A stretch of 64,000 nucleotides of DNA from NCBI GenBank assembly GCA_030145845.1, contig JAIXHJ010000004.1:1-64000 (forward strand), in the 5' to 3' direction. The notes under the pieces are model-generated. The model searched no databases. It saw only the letters and a list, made by a program, of their open reading frames with translations, and was not told the DNA's origin. A program made the position numbers and the translations under genes. Shown piece by piece: positions 45,150-55,018 of this stretch (position 1 is the first letter of the stretch; the number at the start of each line of letters is the position of its first letter). The DNA is from Pseudomonadota bacterium. Lineage in GTDB: Bacteria; Pseudomonadota; Gammaproteobacteria; Pseudomonadales; Oceanobacteraceae.

Positions 45150-45636
45150 CTCCTGATCGACCGCGCGTGGCCTGCATGGCTTCACGGATAAACCCGGCTA
45201 ACGCCTTCACCACTGCCGTACCTCCGGCTGGCCTCGTAGCCAGAATCACAGGCGCCATCGGCAGGGCCGGCAGCCCCTCTTCGGCGCCGGCGATACGGAA
45301 ACCGTCCGGCACCACACTCTCCGCCAGTACCGTCATTGCCAGCCCGGCAGAGACCGCCGCGAGAATGCCGGCCGTACTGGCGCTCTGATATGCAACGCGG
45401 TAATCACGTCCCTGCGCTGCCAGACTCTGAAAGGCATGGCGGCGGAAAATACAGTCAGCCTGAAACATGGCCAGTGGCAGCGGCGTTTCTTCGTGCAGCA
45501 GCTGGTGCCTGGGAGCCACCCAGACCAGCTGTTCATGGCGCACAACTTCACCATAGTCCATGTACTGCTCACCGGTCAGCAGCGTCAGGTCGGTGCCGCC
45601 CCGCCGGTTCACGCTTACAGCTGTGCATTGAAACAC
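45130..45636 (-). pseudogene. LysR-type regulator remnant, N-terminus missing
   Basis: About 155 residues match the effector-binding half of LysR regulators (DLTLLTGEQYMDYGEVVRHEQLVWVAP ... YQSASTAGILAAVSAGLAMTVLAES). No DNA-binding domain is present: upstream sequence is occupied by an unrelated gene ending at 45651. The true homology seems to begin near 45600. Probably a decay product after a deletion or insertion, unlikely to be functional. Confidence 0.75.
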
Positions 45637-45650
45637 CGGCAGGAAAAGCG

Positions 45651-45980
45651 TCAGGCAGGCACTGCGACAGGTGACAGAACTTTCTTACGCCGCGGGTCAG
45701 AAATATCCACCGCCAGCAGGCGGCTGACCGTATCAAGCTCGGGGCTGCGTTCAAACCAGTCAGGGATAGTGAAAGCGGCGTCGGTAAAGATGACGTCCCA
45801 ATATTCCTCCGGCTCTGCCAGCCACAGCGTGGCATCCGTGTATGGCATGCCGGCAACCAGCGAGGCGCCGGTCATCTGCTGCAGCGGCCGTTCACGGCCG
45901 TCCGGCATCATAATACTGCCCTGCTCCTGCCAGCGGCGGCAGATGGCAGCGGCGCGTTCGCGCCAGCCATCCGGAACCAT
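45651..45980 (-). CDS. Small protein of unknown function
   Basis: A 109-residue protein coupled by ATGA overlap to the GNAT gene upstream. It has no signal peptide or known motif (MVPDGWRERAAAICRRW; LWLAEPEEYWDVIFTDAAF). The coupling supports real translation. Function unknown. Confidence 0.5.
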   Translation of the reverse strand: MVPDGWRERAAAICRRWQEQGSIMMPDGRERPLQQMTGASLVAGMPYTDATLWLAEPEEYWDVIFTDAAFTIPDWFERSPELDTVSRLLAVDISDPRRKKVLSPVAVPA

Positions 45981-46396
45981 CAGCCCTGCACCTCGTTACT
46001 GCGCTCCAGCGTCCAGCAACGGTCGTTTTTATCGAAACCCAGCGGGCCGTAATAGTCGCTGGCCGCCGGCGCCGCCAGCAGAATGATTTTGCAGCGTGGC
46101 CCCAGTTCCTGCTGTGTCAGGCGGATCAGTTCCTTGCCGATGCCAAGGCGCTGACAGTCTTCATGCACCGCCAGATCGGACAGATAACAGGCAAAATGGA
46201 AGTCCGTCATGGAACGGCTGACACCAACCAGCCGCCCACCCTGCCAGGCAGTAACCAGCAGGTTGCCATTGGCGGCCATGCCGTTGAGACATTCCATATC
46301 GTCCAGCGGCCGGCGCGGACCGAGGCTGGTGTGGCTTAATAACTCACGTAACTGCTCACCACTGATGGGCGTATTAATCCGGTATTCAATCGACAT
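45980..46396 (-). CDS. GNAT family acetyltransferase
   Basis: A 138-residue single-domain GNAT with acetyl-CoA loop QRLGIGKELI and an N-terminal SGEQLRELL helix. Substrate unknown. It starts nine bases after the tag stop on the same strand and is coupled to the small gene downstream, so tag, GNAT and the small gene probably share a transcript. Confidence 0.82.
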   Translation of the reverse strand: MSIEYRINTPISGEQLRELLSHTSLGPRRPLDDMECLNGMAANGNLLVTAWQGGRLVGVSRSMTDFHFACYLSDLAVHEDCQRLGIGKELIRLTQQELGPRCKIILLAAPAASDYYGPLGFDKNDRCWTLERSNEVQG

Positions 46397-46405
46397 TGGA
46401 TAAGC

Positions 46406-46987
46406 TTACCTCTGGTTATCCGGGTGCTGCGGGCAACTGGTCAGATGATCGTTGACCAGCCCCATGGACTGCATAAAGGCATAACAGATGGTCGGGCCGA
46501 CAAAGGTGAAGCCGGCTTTTTTCAGCGCCTTACTCATGGCTTTGGCCTGCGCCGTTTCTGCCGGAACCTCACTCATACCGGCATAATGGTTAATCACCGG
46601 GCTGCCGCCGACGAACTGCCACAGATAATCGACGAAATTCACGCCGGCCTGCTCCAGCGCCAGCAGTGCGCGGGCATTTTTACGGATGGCATACAGCTTC
46701 AGCCGGTTGCGGATCAGGCCAGTATCGGTCAGCAGGGTTTCAATCCGGCTGTCGCTCATCAGCGCCACCTGCTCCGGTATAAACTGATGAAAACAGGCCC
46801 GGTAATGTTCGCGTTTACGCAGTACGGTGATCCAGCTCAGGCCGGCCTGCTGGCCTTCCAGACACAGTTTTTCAAACAGCCTGTTGCGGTCAAAGGAAGG
46901 CACGCCCCACTCGTTATCGTGGTAGGCAAGGTAATCCTCTCCCCTGGCCCACGGGCAAGGCTGCAGCCCGGCCCCACGTTCAGACAT
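46406..46987 (-). CDS. tag: DNA-3-methyladenine glycosylase I
   Basis: Removes 3-methyladenine from alkylated DNA. The 193 residues show the Tag N-terminus CPWARGEDYLAYHDNEWGVP, the QQAGLSWITVLRKRE catalytic-pocket segment and the C-terminal FTFVGPTICYAFMQSMGLVNDH with zinc His/Cys. It overlaps the DUF938 gene by 8 bases. Confidence 0.94.
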   Translation of the reverse strand: MSERGAGLQPCPWARGEDYLAYHDNEWGVPSFDRNRLFEKLCLEGQQAGLSWITVLRKREHYRACFHQFIPEQVALMSDSRIETLLTDTGLIRNRLKLYAIRKNARALLALEQAGVNFVDYLWQFVGGSPVINHYAGMSEVPAETAQAKAMSKALKKAGFTFVGPTICYAFMQSMGLVNDHLTSCPQHPDNQR

Positions 46988-47621
46988 ACTTCTGCATCAC
47001 GAGGATGCGGTTATTGGCCGGCATGGCAATGTCTTTCAGCAGGCGCAGCTTTTCTTTGCGCGCGGTCATCACCACCTGCTCGAAATCCTTGATGCCGGAT
47101 GAAGGATCACGGGATTTAAGCCATTGGTCCAGCTGGCGGTTACCGGCACTGGTAAATTCGCCGTTGTAGTTGTAAGGGCCGTAAAAAATAGCCAGCCCGG
47201 TATCTTTCAGCACCCGGCCGATGCCGGCCATCATGGCGCGCACTTTGTCCCAGCCAACAAAATGAACCACATTGGCACTGAACACAGCGTCAACCTGCTT
47301 GACCGGCCACAGGTCCTGAGTGATATCCAGCACCAGTGGTGGCAGAAAGTTATCGGCCTGCACGCTGGTGCGCCAGGCATTGATATTGGCCATGTTTTCC
47401 GCCATTTCCGATGGCTGCCAGCGCACCTGTGGCAGGCGCTGCGTTACGTAAGCGGCATGCTGACCGGTACCACTGCCGATTTCCAGCACCACGTCACCAT
47501 CGCTCAGCTCCTGCTGCAACACCTCAAAAATCGGCTGCTGATTGCGCAGACAGGACTCAGCCACCGGCAGATCGGCATCATTGAGGTCGATGGAATGTTT
47601 CACAAATGCTGTGTCAGACAT
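46980..47621 (-). CDS. DUF938 SAM-dependent methyltransferase
   Basis: The 213 residues form a class I methyltransferase with the SAM motif VLEIGSGTGQHAAY and the family segments SANVVHFVGWDKV and FYGPYNYNGEFTSAGN. DUF938 proteins have no established substrate. First gene of the unit that continues into tag. Confidence 0.85.
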   Translation of the reverse strand: MSDTAFVKHSIDLNDADLPVAESCLRNQQPIFEVLQQELSDGDVVLEIGSGTGQHAAYVTQRLPQVRWQPSEMAENMANINAWRTSVQADNFLPPLVLDITQDLWPVKQVDAVFSANVVHFVGWDKVRAMMAGIGRVLKDTGLAIFYGPYNYNGEFTSAGNRQLDQWLKSRDPSSGIKDFEQVVMTARKEKLRLLKDIAMPANNRILVMQKYV

Positions 47622-47751
47622 ATCAGAGGCCCGCAGCCGTCAGTCAGAATGGAGCGCGCAGTATCGCACAGCCACTCCGGGCAGCAAGTGGACGAAGGTG
47701 AAATTTGTGTTTCATCCATGCCGCAAAAAGCGCGTCAGCCCCATACGCAAA

Positions 47752-47780
47752 TTGCCCGCAGAGGCCGCAGGTTATAGAAT
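47752..47780 (+). promoter_or_regulatory. Candidate sigma-70 promoter of proS
   Basis: TTGCCC, 17 bases, TAGAAT, about 42 bases before the proS ATG. The hexamers are four-of-six and five-of-six matches to consensus. Confidence 0.6.
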
Positions 47781-47821
47781 CCGGCCATTGTTGTATTCAT
47801 TCTCCGGAACACTGAAATCTT

Positions 47822-49558
47822 ATGCGCGCCTCCCAATTCCTGTTAGCAACCGAAAAAGAAACCCCGGCTGATGCGGTTGTCGTCAGCCATCAGCTGATGC
47901 TGCGTGCCGGCATGATCCGCAAACTGGCGGCCGGCCTTTACACCTGGATGCCGCTGGGTCTGCGCACCCTGCGTAAAGTGGAAGCCGTGGTACGCGAAGA
48001 AATGAACCGGGCCGGTGCTCAGGAAGTGCTGATGCCAGCCGTACAGCCGGCAGAGCTGTGGGAAGAAACCGGCCGCTGGTTCCAGTACGGCGGTGAACTG
48101 CTACGGGTCAAAGACCGTCATAACCGCGATTTCTGTATCGGTCCGACGCACGAAGAAGTCATCACCGATCTGGCGCGCAACAACATCAGCAGCTACAAAC
48201 AGCTGCCGCTGGCCCTGTATCAGATTCAGACCAAATTCCGTGATGAGACCCGTCCGCGCTTCGGTGTGATGCGTGCGCGTGAATTCATTATGAAAGACGC
48301 CTACTCCTTCCACGCGGATGACGCCAGCCTTGAAGCCACCTATCAGGTGATGCACGAAGCCTACAGCCGCATTTTCACCCGCCTGGGTCTGGACTTCCGT
48401 CCGGTGCTGGCCGACACCGGCTCCATCGGCGGTGCCAAGTCGCATGAGTTCCACGTGCTGGCCCAGTCCGGCGAAGACGATATCGCCTTCTCAACCGGCA
48501 GTGATTATGCCGCTAACGTGGAACTGGCCGAAGCCGTTGCCCCGGCCGGCGAACGCCCGGCCGCCACGGCGGCACTGCAAAAAGTGGCCACCCCGGCGGC
48601 AACCAGCATTGATGACGTTGCTGCGTTCTTCAACGTAGCAGCAGACAAGGTGCTCAAAGCCATCGTCGTACGCGGTGCACACACGGATGACAATGCACAG
48701 GGCGAGCCGGCACCGGTAGTGTTCTTCCTGCGCGGCGACCATGAGCTGAATGAAATCAAAGCGGAAAAAATTCCGGGCGTTGCCGCGCCGCTGCAGTTTG
48801 CTGCCGACGCAGAAGTCGAAGCCATCGGCGGTGTCAGCGGCTTTGTCGGCCCACAGGGGCTGACTGCCAGATGCTACGTCGACCGCGCAGCCGCGCAGAT
48901 GGCCGACTTTATCTGTGGCGCCAATGAGAAAGACGCACACTTCAGCGGCTTTAACTGGGAACGTGATGCCGCACTGCCAGAGGTTGCCGACCTGCGCAAT
49001 GTAGTGGCCGGTGATCCGAGCCCGGATGGCCAGGGCACACTGGAAATCAAACGCGGGATCGAAGTCGGTCACATCTTCCAGCTGGGCACCAAATACTCTG
49101 CCGCCATGAACGCCAGCGTGCTGGATGAAAACGGCAAGGCACGCACCATGACCATGGGCTGCTACGGCATCGGTGTCAGCCGTGTGGTGGCGGCGGCGAT
49201 CGAACAGAACCACGATGACAACGGCATTATCTGGCCGGATGCCATCGCGCCATTCCACGTCGGCATTGTGCCGATGAACCTGCACCGCTCAGAAGCCGTA
49301 CAGAAAGCAACAGAAGAACTGTATCAGGCCCTGCAGGATGCCGGCCTGGAGGTGTATCTGGATGACCGTGACAAGAAAACCAGTCCGGGGGTGAAATTCG
49401 CGGATATGGAGCTGATCGGTATACCGCACCGCATCGTCATCAGCGACCGCGGTCTGGAAGCCGGCAATATCGAGTACGCGGCGCGCCGCGACGGCGAGAA
49501 AAAAGATATCGCCATCAGCGATATCGTCACCTTCCTCAAAGATCAGGTGCAATGCTGA
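47822..49558 (+). CDS. proS: Prolyl-tRNA synthetase
   Basis: Charges tRNA-Pro. The 578 residues are the bacterial type with class II motifs (motif 2 [21 protein letters not shown]; motif 3 [17 protein letters not shown]), an inserted editing domain between them (about residues 230-390) and a C-terminal anticodon-binding domain. The start at 47822 ([15 protein letters not shown]) matches E. coli ProS. The lytic transglycosylase gene begins seven bases before its stop. Confidence 0.96.
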   Translation: MRASQFLLATEKETPADAVVVSHQLMLRAGMIRKLAAGLYTWMPLGLRTLRKVEAVVREEMNRAGAQEVLMPAVQPAELWEETGRWFQYGGELLRVKDRHNRDFCIGPTHEEVITDLARNNISSYKQLPLALYQIQTKFRDETRPRFGVMRAREFIMKDAYSFHADDASLEATYQVMHEAYSRIFTRLGLDFRPVLADTGSIGGAKSHEFHVLAQSGEDDIAFSTGSDYAANVELAEAVAPAGERPAATAALQKVATPAATSIDDVAAFFNVAADKVLKAIVVRGAHTDDNAQGEPAPVVFFLRGDHELNEIKAEKIPGVAAPLQFAADAEVEAIGGVSGFVGPQGLTARCYVDRAAAQMADFICGANEKDAHFSGFNWERDAALPEVADLRNVVAGDPSPDGQGTLEIKRGIEVGHIFQLGTKYSAAMNASVLDENGKARTMTMGCYGIGVSRVVAAAIEQNHDDNGIIWPDAIAPFHVGIVPMNLHRSEAVQKATEELYQALQDAGLEVYLDDRDKKTSPGVKFADMELIGIPHRIVISDRGLEAGNIEYAARRDGEKKDIAISDIVTFLKDQVQC

Positions 49559-50151
49559 GCAGCCGCATGCTGCACACCGGGGCACGCATGGCGCGTGCTC
49601 TGGTACTTTTCAGTCTGCTGCTCGCTGCCAGCGGCAGCCAGGCGACCCCCCATCCTGACCCCGAACTGCTGGCCGAGCTGAGAAACGCCGTCAGTGGCTC
49701 AGATTCCTTTGTTGACCAGTACGATGCCCAGGTCTGGCTGGTGGATATGTCTGCCCGTCTGGAGCGCTATATCCCCAATGATAAAAAACGGCTGGAATTC
49801 CTCACCCTGGTGCACCGCGAAGCGTCCCGTGCCGGACTGTCACCGGAGCTGGTATTGTCGGTCATTCAGGTGGAAAGTGCCTTTGACCGCTTCGCTGTTT
49901 CCCGCGTCGGCGCTCAGGGTTATATGCAGATTATGCCGTTCTGGAAAAAAGAAATCGGCCGCGGCGACGACAACCTGATGCACGCCCAGACCAACCTGCG
50001 CTATGGCTGCACCATTCTCAAACATTACCTCGACCGCGAGAAAGGCGACTGGATACGCGCCCTCGCCCGCTACAACGGCAGCCTGGGCCGGACCAAATAC
50101 CCGGAAAAGGTGCTGCTGACCTGGGAACGGCACTGGTTTGTGAATTATTGA
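49552..50151 (+). CDS. Periplasmic lytic transglycosylase
   Basis: A 199-residue SLT-domain protein with an N-terminal signal peptide ([16 protein letters not shown]). The catalytic Glu lies in [14 protein letters not shown], with the [12 protein letters not shown] and LARYNGS motifs of family 1 enzymes. It cleaves peptidoglycan glycan strands. Translation is coupled to proS by a 7-base overlap. Confidence 0.9.
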   Translation: MLSSRMLHTGARMARALVLFSLLLAASGSQATPHPDPELLAELRNAVSGSDSFVDQYDAQVWLVDMSARLERYIPNDKKRLEFLTLVHREASRAGLSPELVLSVIQVESAFDRFAVSRVGAQGYMQIMPFWKKEIGRGDDNLMHAQTNLRYGCTILKHYLDREKGDWIRALARYNGSLGRTKYPEKVLLTWERHWFVNY

Positions 50152-50549
50152 TCCCGTCCGGGAACCAATTCCGCTACCTGCCACTCCTATCTTCCGTCCT
50201 TCTTCTGCGCCAGCCACAGCCGATATGCTGAGCTTACCGACCAAAGTCTGATAAGACAGGCAGGTTTTTGACGGCGGCCCTTTATGCCTGTTCAGTAATT
50301 TTCTGACAGCCGCTGCAAGCCCCGCCGTTACAGGGCCGCATCGCTATTGTGGCTGAGATTCATTACCAGTGAATGTCATACCTTCTAAGTAGTTTTACGT
50401 AAGTACCAACCCAATTACTACTTATAAAACCGCAGTTCTCCTGATAGTCATCCATTATTCATCAGGTCAGTATCGCACGGTCAGAACCGGACGGCCTGCG
50501 CCATCCGATCACGCTCTGCAACACTCAAGAAGAAAGAAGGATAAAAACT
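50152..50549 (+). promoter_or_regulatory. Upstream region of the TRAP operon
   Basis: A 398-base region without a gene. It contains TAAGTAGT (50386-50393), a half-site TAAGTA (50400-50405) and ACTACTTA (50417-50424), followed by a TATAAA-like -10 (50423-50428). No sigma-54 element was found. Confidence 0.5.
50386..50424. promoter_or_regulatory. Inverted repeats, candidate response-regulator sites
   Basis: TAAGTAGT and ACTACTTA form an exact inverted repeat with centres 31 bases apart, about three helical turns, plus a middle half-site. Binding by the NarL-type regulator of this cluster (55019-55666) is inferred. Confidence 0.45.
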
Positions 50550-51629
50550 ATGATCCGACTGACCCGCTTCAAAAAAGTGGTGATTGCTGCTGCCTGCGGC
50601 CTCGCCATGTTCAGCACCGCCCATGCAGAAAAGGTTTACCGCCTGAAAATGGCTGAGACCTGGCAGACCAACTTCCCGATTTTCGGTGATACTCCGCGTA
50701 ATATGGCAGCCATGGCTGAGAAGATGTCCAATGGCCGTCTGCAGATTACGATCGACTCCGCCAACAAACACAAGTCACCGTTCGGTGTCTTCGATATGGT
50801 CCGTGCCGGTCAGTACGACATCGGCCACTCAGCGTCTTATTACTGGAAGGGTAAAATCCCGGCCACCATGTTCTTCACCACCATGCCATTCGGCATGACC
50901 GCCCCGGAACAGTACGCCTGGTTCTATTACGGTGGTGGTATGGAGCTGATGGAAAAGCTGTACGGCAAATACAACCTGATGAGCTTTCCGGGTGGTAACA
51001 CCGGCAACCAGATGGGTGGCTGGTTCCAGAAAGAAATCAACAGTGTGAAAGACCTGGACGGCCTGAAAATGCGTGTTCCGGGCTTCGCGGGCGAAGTTCT
51101 GGCCAAACTGGGTGTGAACGTAACCAACATCCCGCCGGGTGAACTGTATACCGCACTGGAGCGCCGTACCATCGACGCACTGGAATGGGTTGGCCCTTCC
51201 CTCGACCTGCGTATGGGTTTCCACAAAATTGCCCCCTTCTACTACACCGGCTGGCACGAGCCTGCGACCGAGCTGCAGTATCTGGTGAACAAACGCACCT
51301 GGGACAAACTGCCGGCCGATCTGCAGGAAATCCTGCGTGTCGCCATGCGTGAGTCTGCGTACGACATGTACATCCAGTCTTACCACGAGTCTGCGGAAAA
51401 ACTGGCAGTCATCGATACCGAATACCCGAACGTTAAAATCCGTACTTTCCCGAAAGACGTGATGGCCGCGCTGAAAAAAGCTGACGAAGAACTGCTGGCT
51501 GAATACGCCAAAGATGATCCGTTCATCAAAGAAGTTCTGGATTCCCAGGCTGCCTACCTGAAAAAAGTCCGTCGCTGGACCGATATTTCAGACAAGGCTT
51601 ACCTGAACAGCGTTGTCGCACCCGAGTAA
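50550..51629 (+). CDS. TRAP transporter substrate-binding protein (DctP family, TakP-like)
   Basis: Periplasmic receptor of 359 residues with a signal peptide (cleaved after STAHA) and the DctP fold. The conserved ligand Arg lies in LKMRVPGFAGEVL, with VNVTNIPPGELYTALERRTIDALEWVGP following. The sequence resembles TakP-type 2-oxo-acid receptors more than C4-dicarboxylate DctP, by eye. It heads dctPQM and is followed by its own two-component pair. Confidence 0.9.
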   Translation: MIRLTRFKKVVIAAACGLAMFSTAHAEKVYRLKMAETWQTNFPIFGDTPRNMAAMAEKMSNGRLQITIDSANKHKSPFGVFDMVRAGQYDIGHSASYYWKGKIPATMFFTTMPFGMTAPEQYAWFYYGGGMELMEKLYGKYNLMSFPGGNTGNQMGGWFQKEINSVKDLDGLKMRVPGFAGEVLAKLGVNVTNIPPGELYTALERRTIDALEWVGPSLDLRMGFHKIAPFYYTGWHEPATELQYLVNKRTWDKLPADLQEILRVAMRESAYDMYIQSYHESAEKLAVIDTEYPNVKIRTFPKDVMAALKKADEELLAEYAKDDPFIKEVLDSQAAYLKKVRRWTDISDKAYLNSVVAPE

Positions 51630-51684
51630 TATCTGACCAGGGTATATCCGTAACGGATATACCCTTCCCCTGCAGGAGAACCCT

Positions 51685-52218
51685 ATGCTGATTAAGGCTG
51701 AGCGCGCCATTAATCGCTTTTCCGATTTCCTGGGTATGATTTCATCCATACTCTTTCTGCTGATGCTGGCTAACGTTTTTATTGACGTTCTGCTGCGCTA
51801 TGTATTTAACAACGTGTCCATTGCCATGCAGGAAATGGAATGGCACCTGTACGCCGCTATGTTTATGCTCGGCGTCCCTTATGCTTTACGCACCGAGTCC
51901 CACGTCCGTGTTGACCTGATTTATGAAGGCCTGTCCGTTAAGAAAAAAGCCCTGATTGATATGATCGGCGGTATCGCCCTACTGCTGCCATTCTGTCTGC
52001 TGGTCGGCTGGTACGGCATCGATTTTACTTATGAAGCCTTTGATCTCGGTGAAGGCTCCGGTGACCCGGGTGGCCTGCCGTACCGCTGGATTATCAAGGC
52101 GGTGATTCCTTTTGCTTTTTTTGCCACTTCAGTTTCCGGTATCGGCATGATTCTGAATTCACTGATTACCTTTAAAGACGGGCACGAAACCAAGATTGAC
52201 CACGGGAGCCTGTTATGA
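51685..52218 (+). CDS. TRAP transporter small permease (DctQ)
   Basis: A 177-residue, four-helix membrane subunit with the DctQ features NVFIDVLLRYVFNNVSIAMQEM and RTESHVRVDLIYEGLS. It bridges receptor and large permease. A good ribosome-binding site (CAGGAGAA) precedes the ATG. Its stop overlaps the dctM start by 4 bases. Confidence 0.9.
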   Translation: MLIKAERAINRFSDFLGMISSILFLLMLANVFIDVLLRYVFNNVSIAMQEMEWHLYAAMFMLGVPYALRTESHVRVDLIYEGLSVKKKALIDMIGGIALLLPFCLLVGWYGIDFTYEAFDLGEGSGDPGGLPYRWIIKAVIPFAFFATSVSGIGMILNSLITFKDGHETKIDHGSLL

Positions 52219-53507
52219 TCGGTATTGTCATGTTTTTCGTTGCGCTGCTGATGCTGTTATTCGGCTTCCCGGTAGCCTTTACCTTCGGTGGTATCGCCCT
52301 GATTTTCGGCGTTCTGGCCGAAGGTCCGGATATGTTTGCCTTTATGCCATTCCGCGTGCAGAGCATCATGGAAAACGTCACCATGATGGCAGTGCCGCTG
52401 TTTATCTTTATGGGCATCGTGCTGCAGAAAACCCGCCTGGCGGAACAGCTGCTGGAATCCATGGGTAAACTGTTCGGTGGCGTGCGCGGCGGTCTGGCCA
52501 TTTCCACCGTACTGGTCGGCGCCCTGCTGGCCGCCTCAACCGGTGTGGTCGGTGCATCTGTGGTCGCCATGGGCCTGATCTCACTGCCGGTGATGCTCAA
52601 GTACAACTACGACAAGTCACTGGCCTGCGGCACCATCTGTGCTTCCGGCACGCTGGGGCAGATTATTCCGCCGTCCATCATTCTGATTATTCTCGGCGAC
52701 GTACTCGGTATTCCGGTCGGTGATCTGTTCCATGCTGCGGTTGGCCCGGGTGTGGTTCTGATCGGCGTCTACATCATCTACATCCTGATCTACAGCTTCG
52801 TGAAACCGGAAGCGGCCCCGGCCCTGCCGATGGACGATGACGTGGAAAACCGCCGTGAAATGTATATCCGTGCGCTGAAAGCCATTATTCCGCCGCTGGC
52901 ACTGATCCTGATCGTACTGGGTTCTATTTTCGCCGGTATTGCAACGCCGACCGAATCCTCGGCTCTGGGGGGCGTCGGCGCACTGTTACTGGCCGTGATT
53001 TACCGTCAGTTCAGCTGGAAAATGGTGTATGAATCCGCGCAGGAAACCGTCAAGGTAACCGCGATGGTATTCGCGATCCTGCTCGGTGCCACCGCCTTCT
53101 CCATGGCCTTCAGCTACACCGGCGGCGATTACATTGTGGAAGAGATTCTGTCTGATCTGCCCGGTGGAGCAACCGGCTTCCTGATCCTGTCGATGGTGGC
53201 CATCCTGATTCTGGGCTTTTTCATCGACTTCGTGGAAATCAGCTTTATCATCGTGCCGATTCTGGCGCCGGTTGCTGACGCACTGGGTATTGCCCCACTG
53301 TGGTTTGCGATCCTGATCGCCATGAACCTGCAGACATCCTTCCTTACGCCGCCCTTTGGCTTCAGCCTTTTTTATCTCAAAGGCGTCGCCCCGGCGCATG
53401 TGAAGACAACGGATATTTACCGCGGCGTTATGCCTTTCATTGCCATGCAGGCCGCGGTGGTCATCTCGATTCTGCTGTTCCCTGAATGGTATGGTCTGGT
53501 GGACTGA
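52215..53507 (+). CDS. TRAP transporter large permease (DctM)
   Basis: A 430-residue ion-coupled permease with about 11-12 hydrophobic segments. It has DctM motifs GTICASGTLGQIIPPSI, IFAGIATPTESSALGGVGALLLA and NLQTSFLTPPFGFSLFYLKGVAP. It drives sodium-coupled uptake of the ligand captured by the receptor at 50550. A strong hairpin follows before the sensor kinase gene. Confidence 0.93.
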   Translation: MIGIVMFFVALLMLLFGFPVAFTFGGIALIFGVLAEGPDMFAFMPFRVQSIMENVTMMAVPLFIFMGIVLQKTRLAEQLLESMGKLFGGVRGGLAISTVLVGALLAASTGVVGASVVAMGLISLPVMLKYNYDKSLACGTICASGTLGQIIPPSIILIILGDVLGIPVGDLFHAAVGPGVVLIGVYIIYILIYSFVKPEAAPALPMDDDVENRREMYIRALKAIIPPLALILIVLGSIFAGIATPTESSALGGVGALLLAVIYRQFSWKMVYESAQETVKVTAMVFAILLGATAFSMAFSYTGGDYIVEEILSDLPGGATGFLILSMVAILILGFFIDFVEISFIIVPILAPVADALGIAPLWFAILIAMNLQTSFLTPPFGFSLFYLKGVAPAHVKTTDIYRGVMPFIAMQAAVVISILLFPEWYGLVD

Positions 53508-53530
53508 TCCGCCGGTCTGCGCTGAAATCA

Positions 53531-53570
53531 GCCGGCCATGGTACCTGCAAAGGTACCATGGCCGGCTTTC
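53531..53570 (+). terminator. Strong hairpin between dctM and the sensor kinase
   Basis: A 15-bp perfect stem (GCCGGCCATGGTACC and its complement) with a 6-base loop, followed by only TTTC. It is probably a partial terminator or mRNA stabiliser separating transporter from regulator expression. Confidence 0.7.
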
Positions 53571-53618
53571 TGTTATCCGGCTACCATGAATATTCTGTAT
53601 CCGCCCCGGCCTTCCGGT

Positions 53619-55013
53619 ATGAATCTGACACTAAAAACAAAAATACTGGTTCTGACCATTCTGCCGCTGGTCGCCCTGACCCTGACCATCACCTGGATCA
53701 CCCAGCGCCAGGCGCATGAACTGGCTCATCAGCAGGTTAAGATTCTCGAACAAAGCATCATGCAGCAGAAGCGTCAGGCACTGCTGGATTACGTCAGTCT
53801 GGCCATGACCTCAATCACCCCGATCATTGAGGAAATGGAATACGGACTGCAGCGTTCACGGGCGGAATATGAGGTGAAACGCATCCTGCGTAACCTCACC
53901 TATGATCACGACGGCTACTTTTTTGTCTACGACCAGAATGGTGTTAATCTCGCCCACCCGGCCCAGCCGGAGCTGGAAGGCCAGGAGCTGATCAATTTTC
54001 AGGATCCTGAAGGTAACTTTGTTATACAGGAACTGCTGAAACAGGCAGCCAGAGGCGGCGGCTTCTACCGTTATATCTGGAACAAACCCTCCCTGTCCGG
54101 TGAGCGCACCAAACTCGCTTATGTGGTCAATATCCCTGACCTGAACTGGATGATGGGCACCGGCCTGTATATTGATGATATTGCCGCCCAGACGCGGGCA
54201 CTGCGTGAAGAGGTGGATGATAATGTCCGCCAGACCTTCGTTGCCGCCTCCGTGCTGCTGATTGTCACCCTCGCCCTGGTGGTGCTGATCGTCATCGTGA
54301 TTAATATCCACGCCACTCAGCTGGCGGATAAACGCCTGCAGGAACTGGCGCAGCGTTCTGTCGGTTTTCAGGTCATGCAACGGCGTAATTTTGCCCGCGA
54401 GCTGCATGACGGTATCAACCAGATGCTGGTATCAGCCAAGCTGCGCCTGAATCTGGCCGATAAGAAATGGCCCTCCGATGAGAGCCGCGAGCACCTGGAA
54501 AAAGCGGCCGATATGCTCAACCGCTCCATTCAGGAAGTGCGTCAGGTATCGCATAGCCTGCGTCCGGTGATGCTCGATGATCTTGGTCTGGAAGCAGCAC
54601 TGCATGGCCTTATGGATGAACTGGCCAGCAGCAGTACCATAGGTGTTAAACGGCGTATCCGCCTGCCCGCGACCAGGCTGCCGGATGCGATCGAAATGAC
54701 CCTGTACCGGCTGGTACAGGAAGCCATTACCAATGTCCGCAAACATGCCCGTGCCACTCAGGTCAGTCTCAGGGTCAGCCATACGCTGCAGAGTGTGACC
54801 GTGGTGATGGAAGACAACGGCTGTGGATTCGCTCTGGAAGAAGATCAGAGCGGCATTGGTCTTATGAATATGCGTGAGCGCGTTGAACTGCTGGGCGGCA
54901 AATTCACTGTCCGCAGCCGCCGCACGCAGGGCACATTGATTCAGGCCGAATTTTTCCTGAATCCGGAACCCGGGCCGGCAGCAGAGAACCGACCGGCTCA
55001 GACAGGAGAATAA
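53619..55013 (+). CDS. Cache-domain sensor histidine kinase (NarL-family type)
   Basis: Two membrane helices (about 8-24 and 205-228) flank a periplasmic single Cache (sCache_2-like) domain with GYFFVYDQNGVNLAHP and LNWMMGTGLYIDDI. Then follow a HisKA_3 domain with the phospho-His in ARELHDGINQML and a HATPase with EAITNVRKHA and DNGCGF. The start at 53619 (MNLTLKTKILVLT) gives a normal kinase N-terminus, 464 residues; an ATG at 53586 is possible and neither has a clear Shine-Dalgarno. It probably senses the carboxylate imported by the TRAP system. Confidence 0.87.
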   Translation: MNLTLKTKILVLTILPLVALTLTITWITQRQAHELAHQQVKILEQSIMQQKRQALLDYVSLAMTSITPIIEEMEYGLQRSRAEYEVKRILRNLTYDHDGYFFVYDQNGVNLAHPAQPELEGQELINFQDPEGNFVIQELLKQAARGGGFYRYIWNKPSLSGERTKLAYVVNIPDLNWMMGTGLYIDDIAAQTRALREEVDDNVRQTFVAASVLLIVTLALVVLIVIVINIHATQLADKRLQELAQRSVGFQVMQRRNFARELHDGINQMLVSAKLRLNLADKKWPSDESREHLEKAADMLNRSIQEVRQVSHSLRPVMLDDLGLEAALHGLMDELASSSTIGVKRRIRLPATRLPDAIEMTLYRLVQEAITNVRKHARATQVSLRVSHTLQSVTVVMEDNGCGFALEEDQSGIGLMNMRERVELLGGKFTVRSRRTQGTLIQAEFFLNPEPGPAAENRPAQTGE

Positions 55014-55018
55014 TAAAT

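Noticed and set aside
44408..45388. 326-codon plus-strand frame overlapping the exporter permease
   Set aside because: Different frame from the clearly membrane-type permease; composition is that of an out-of-frame reading.
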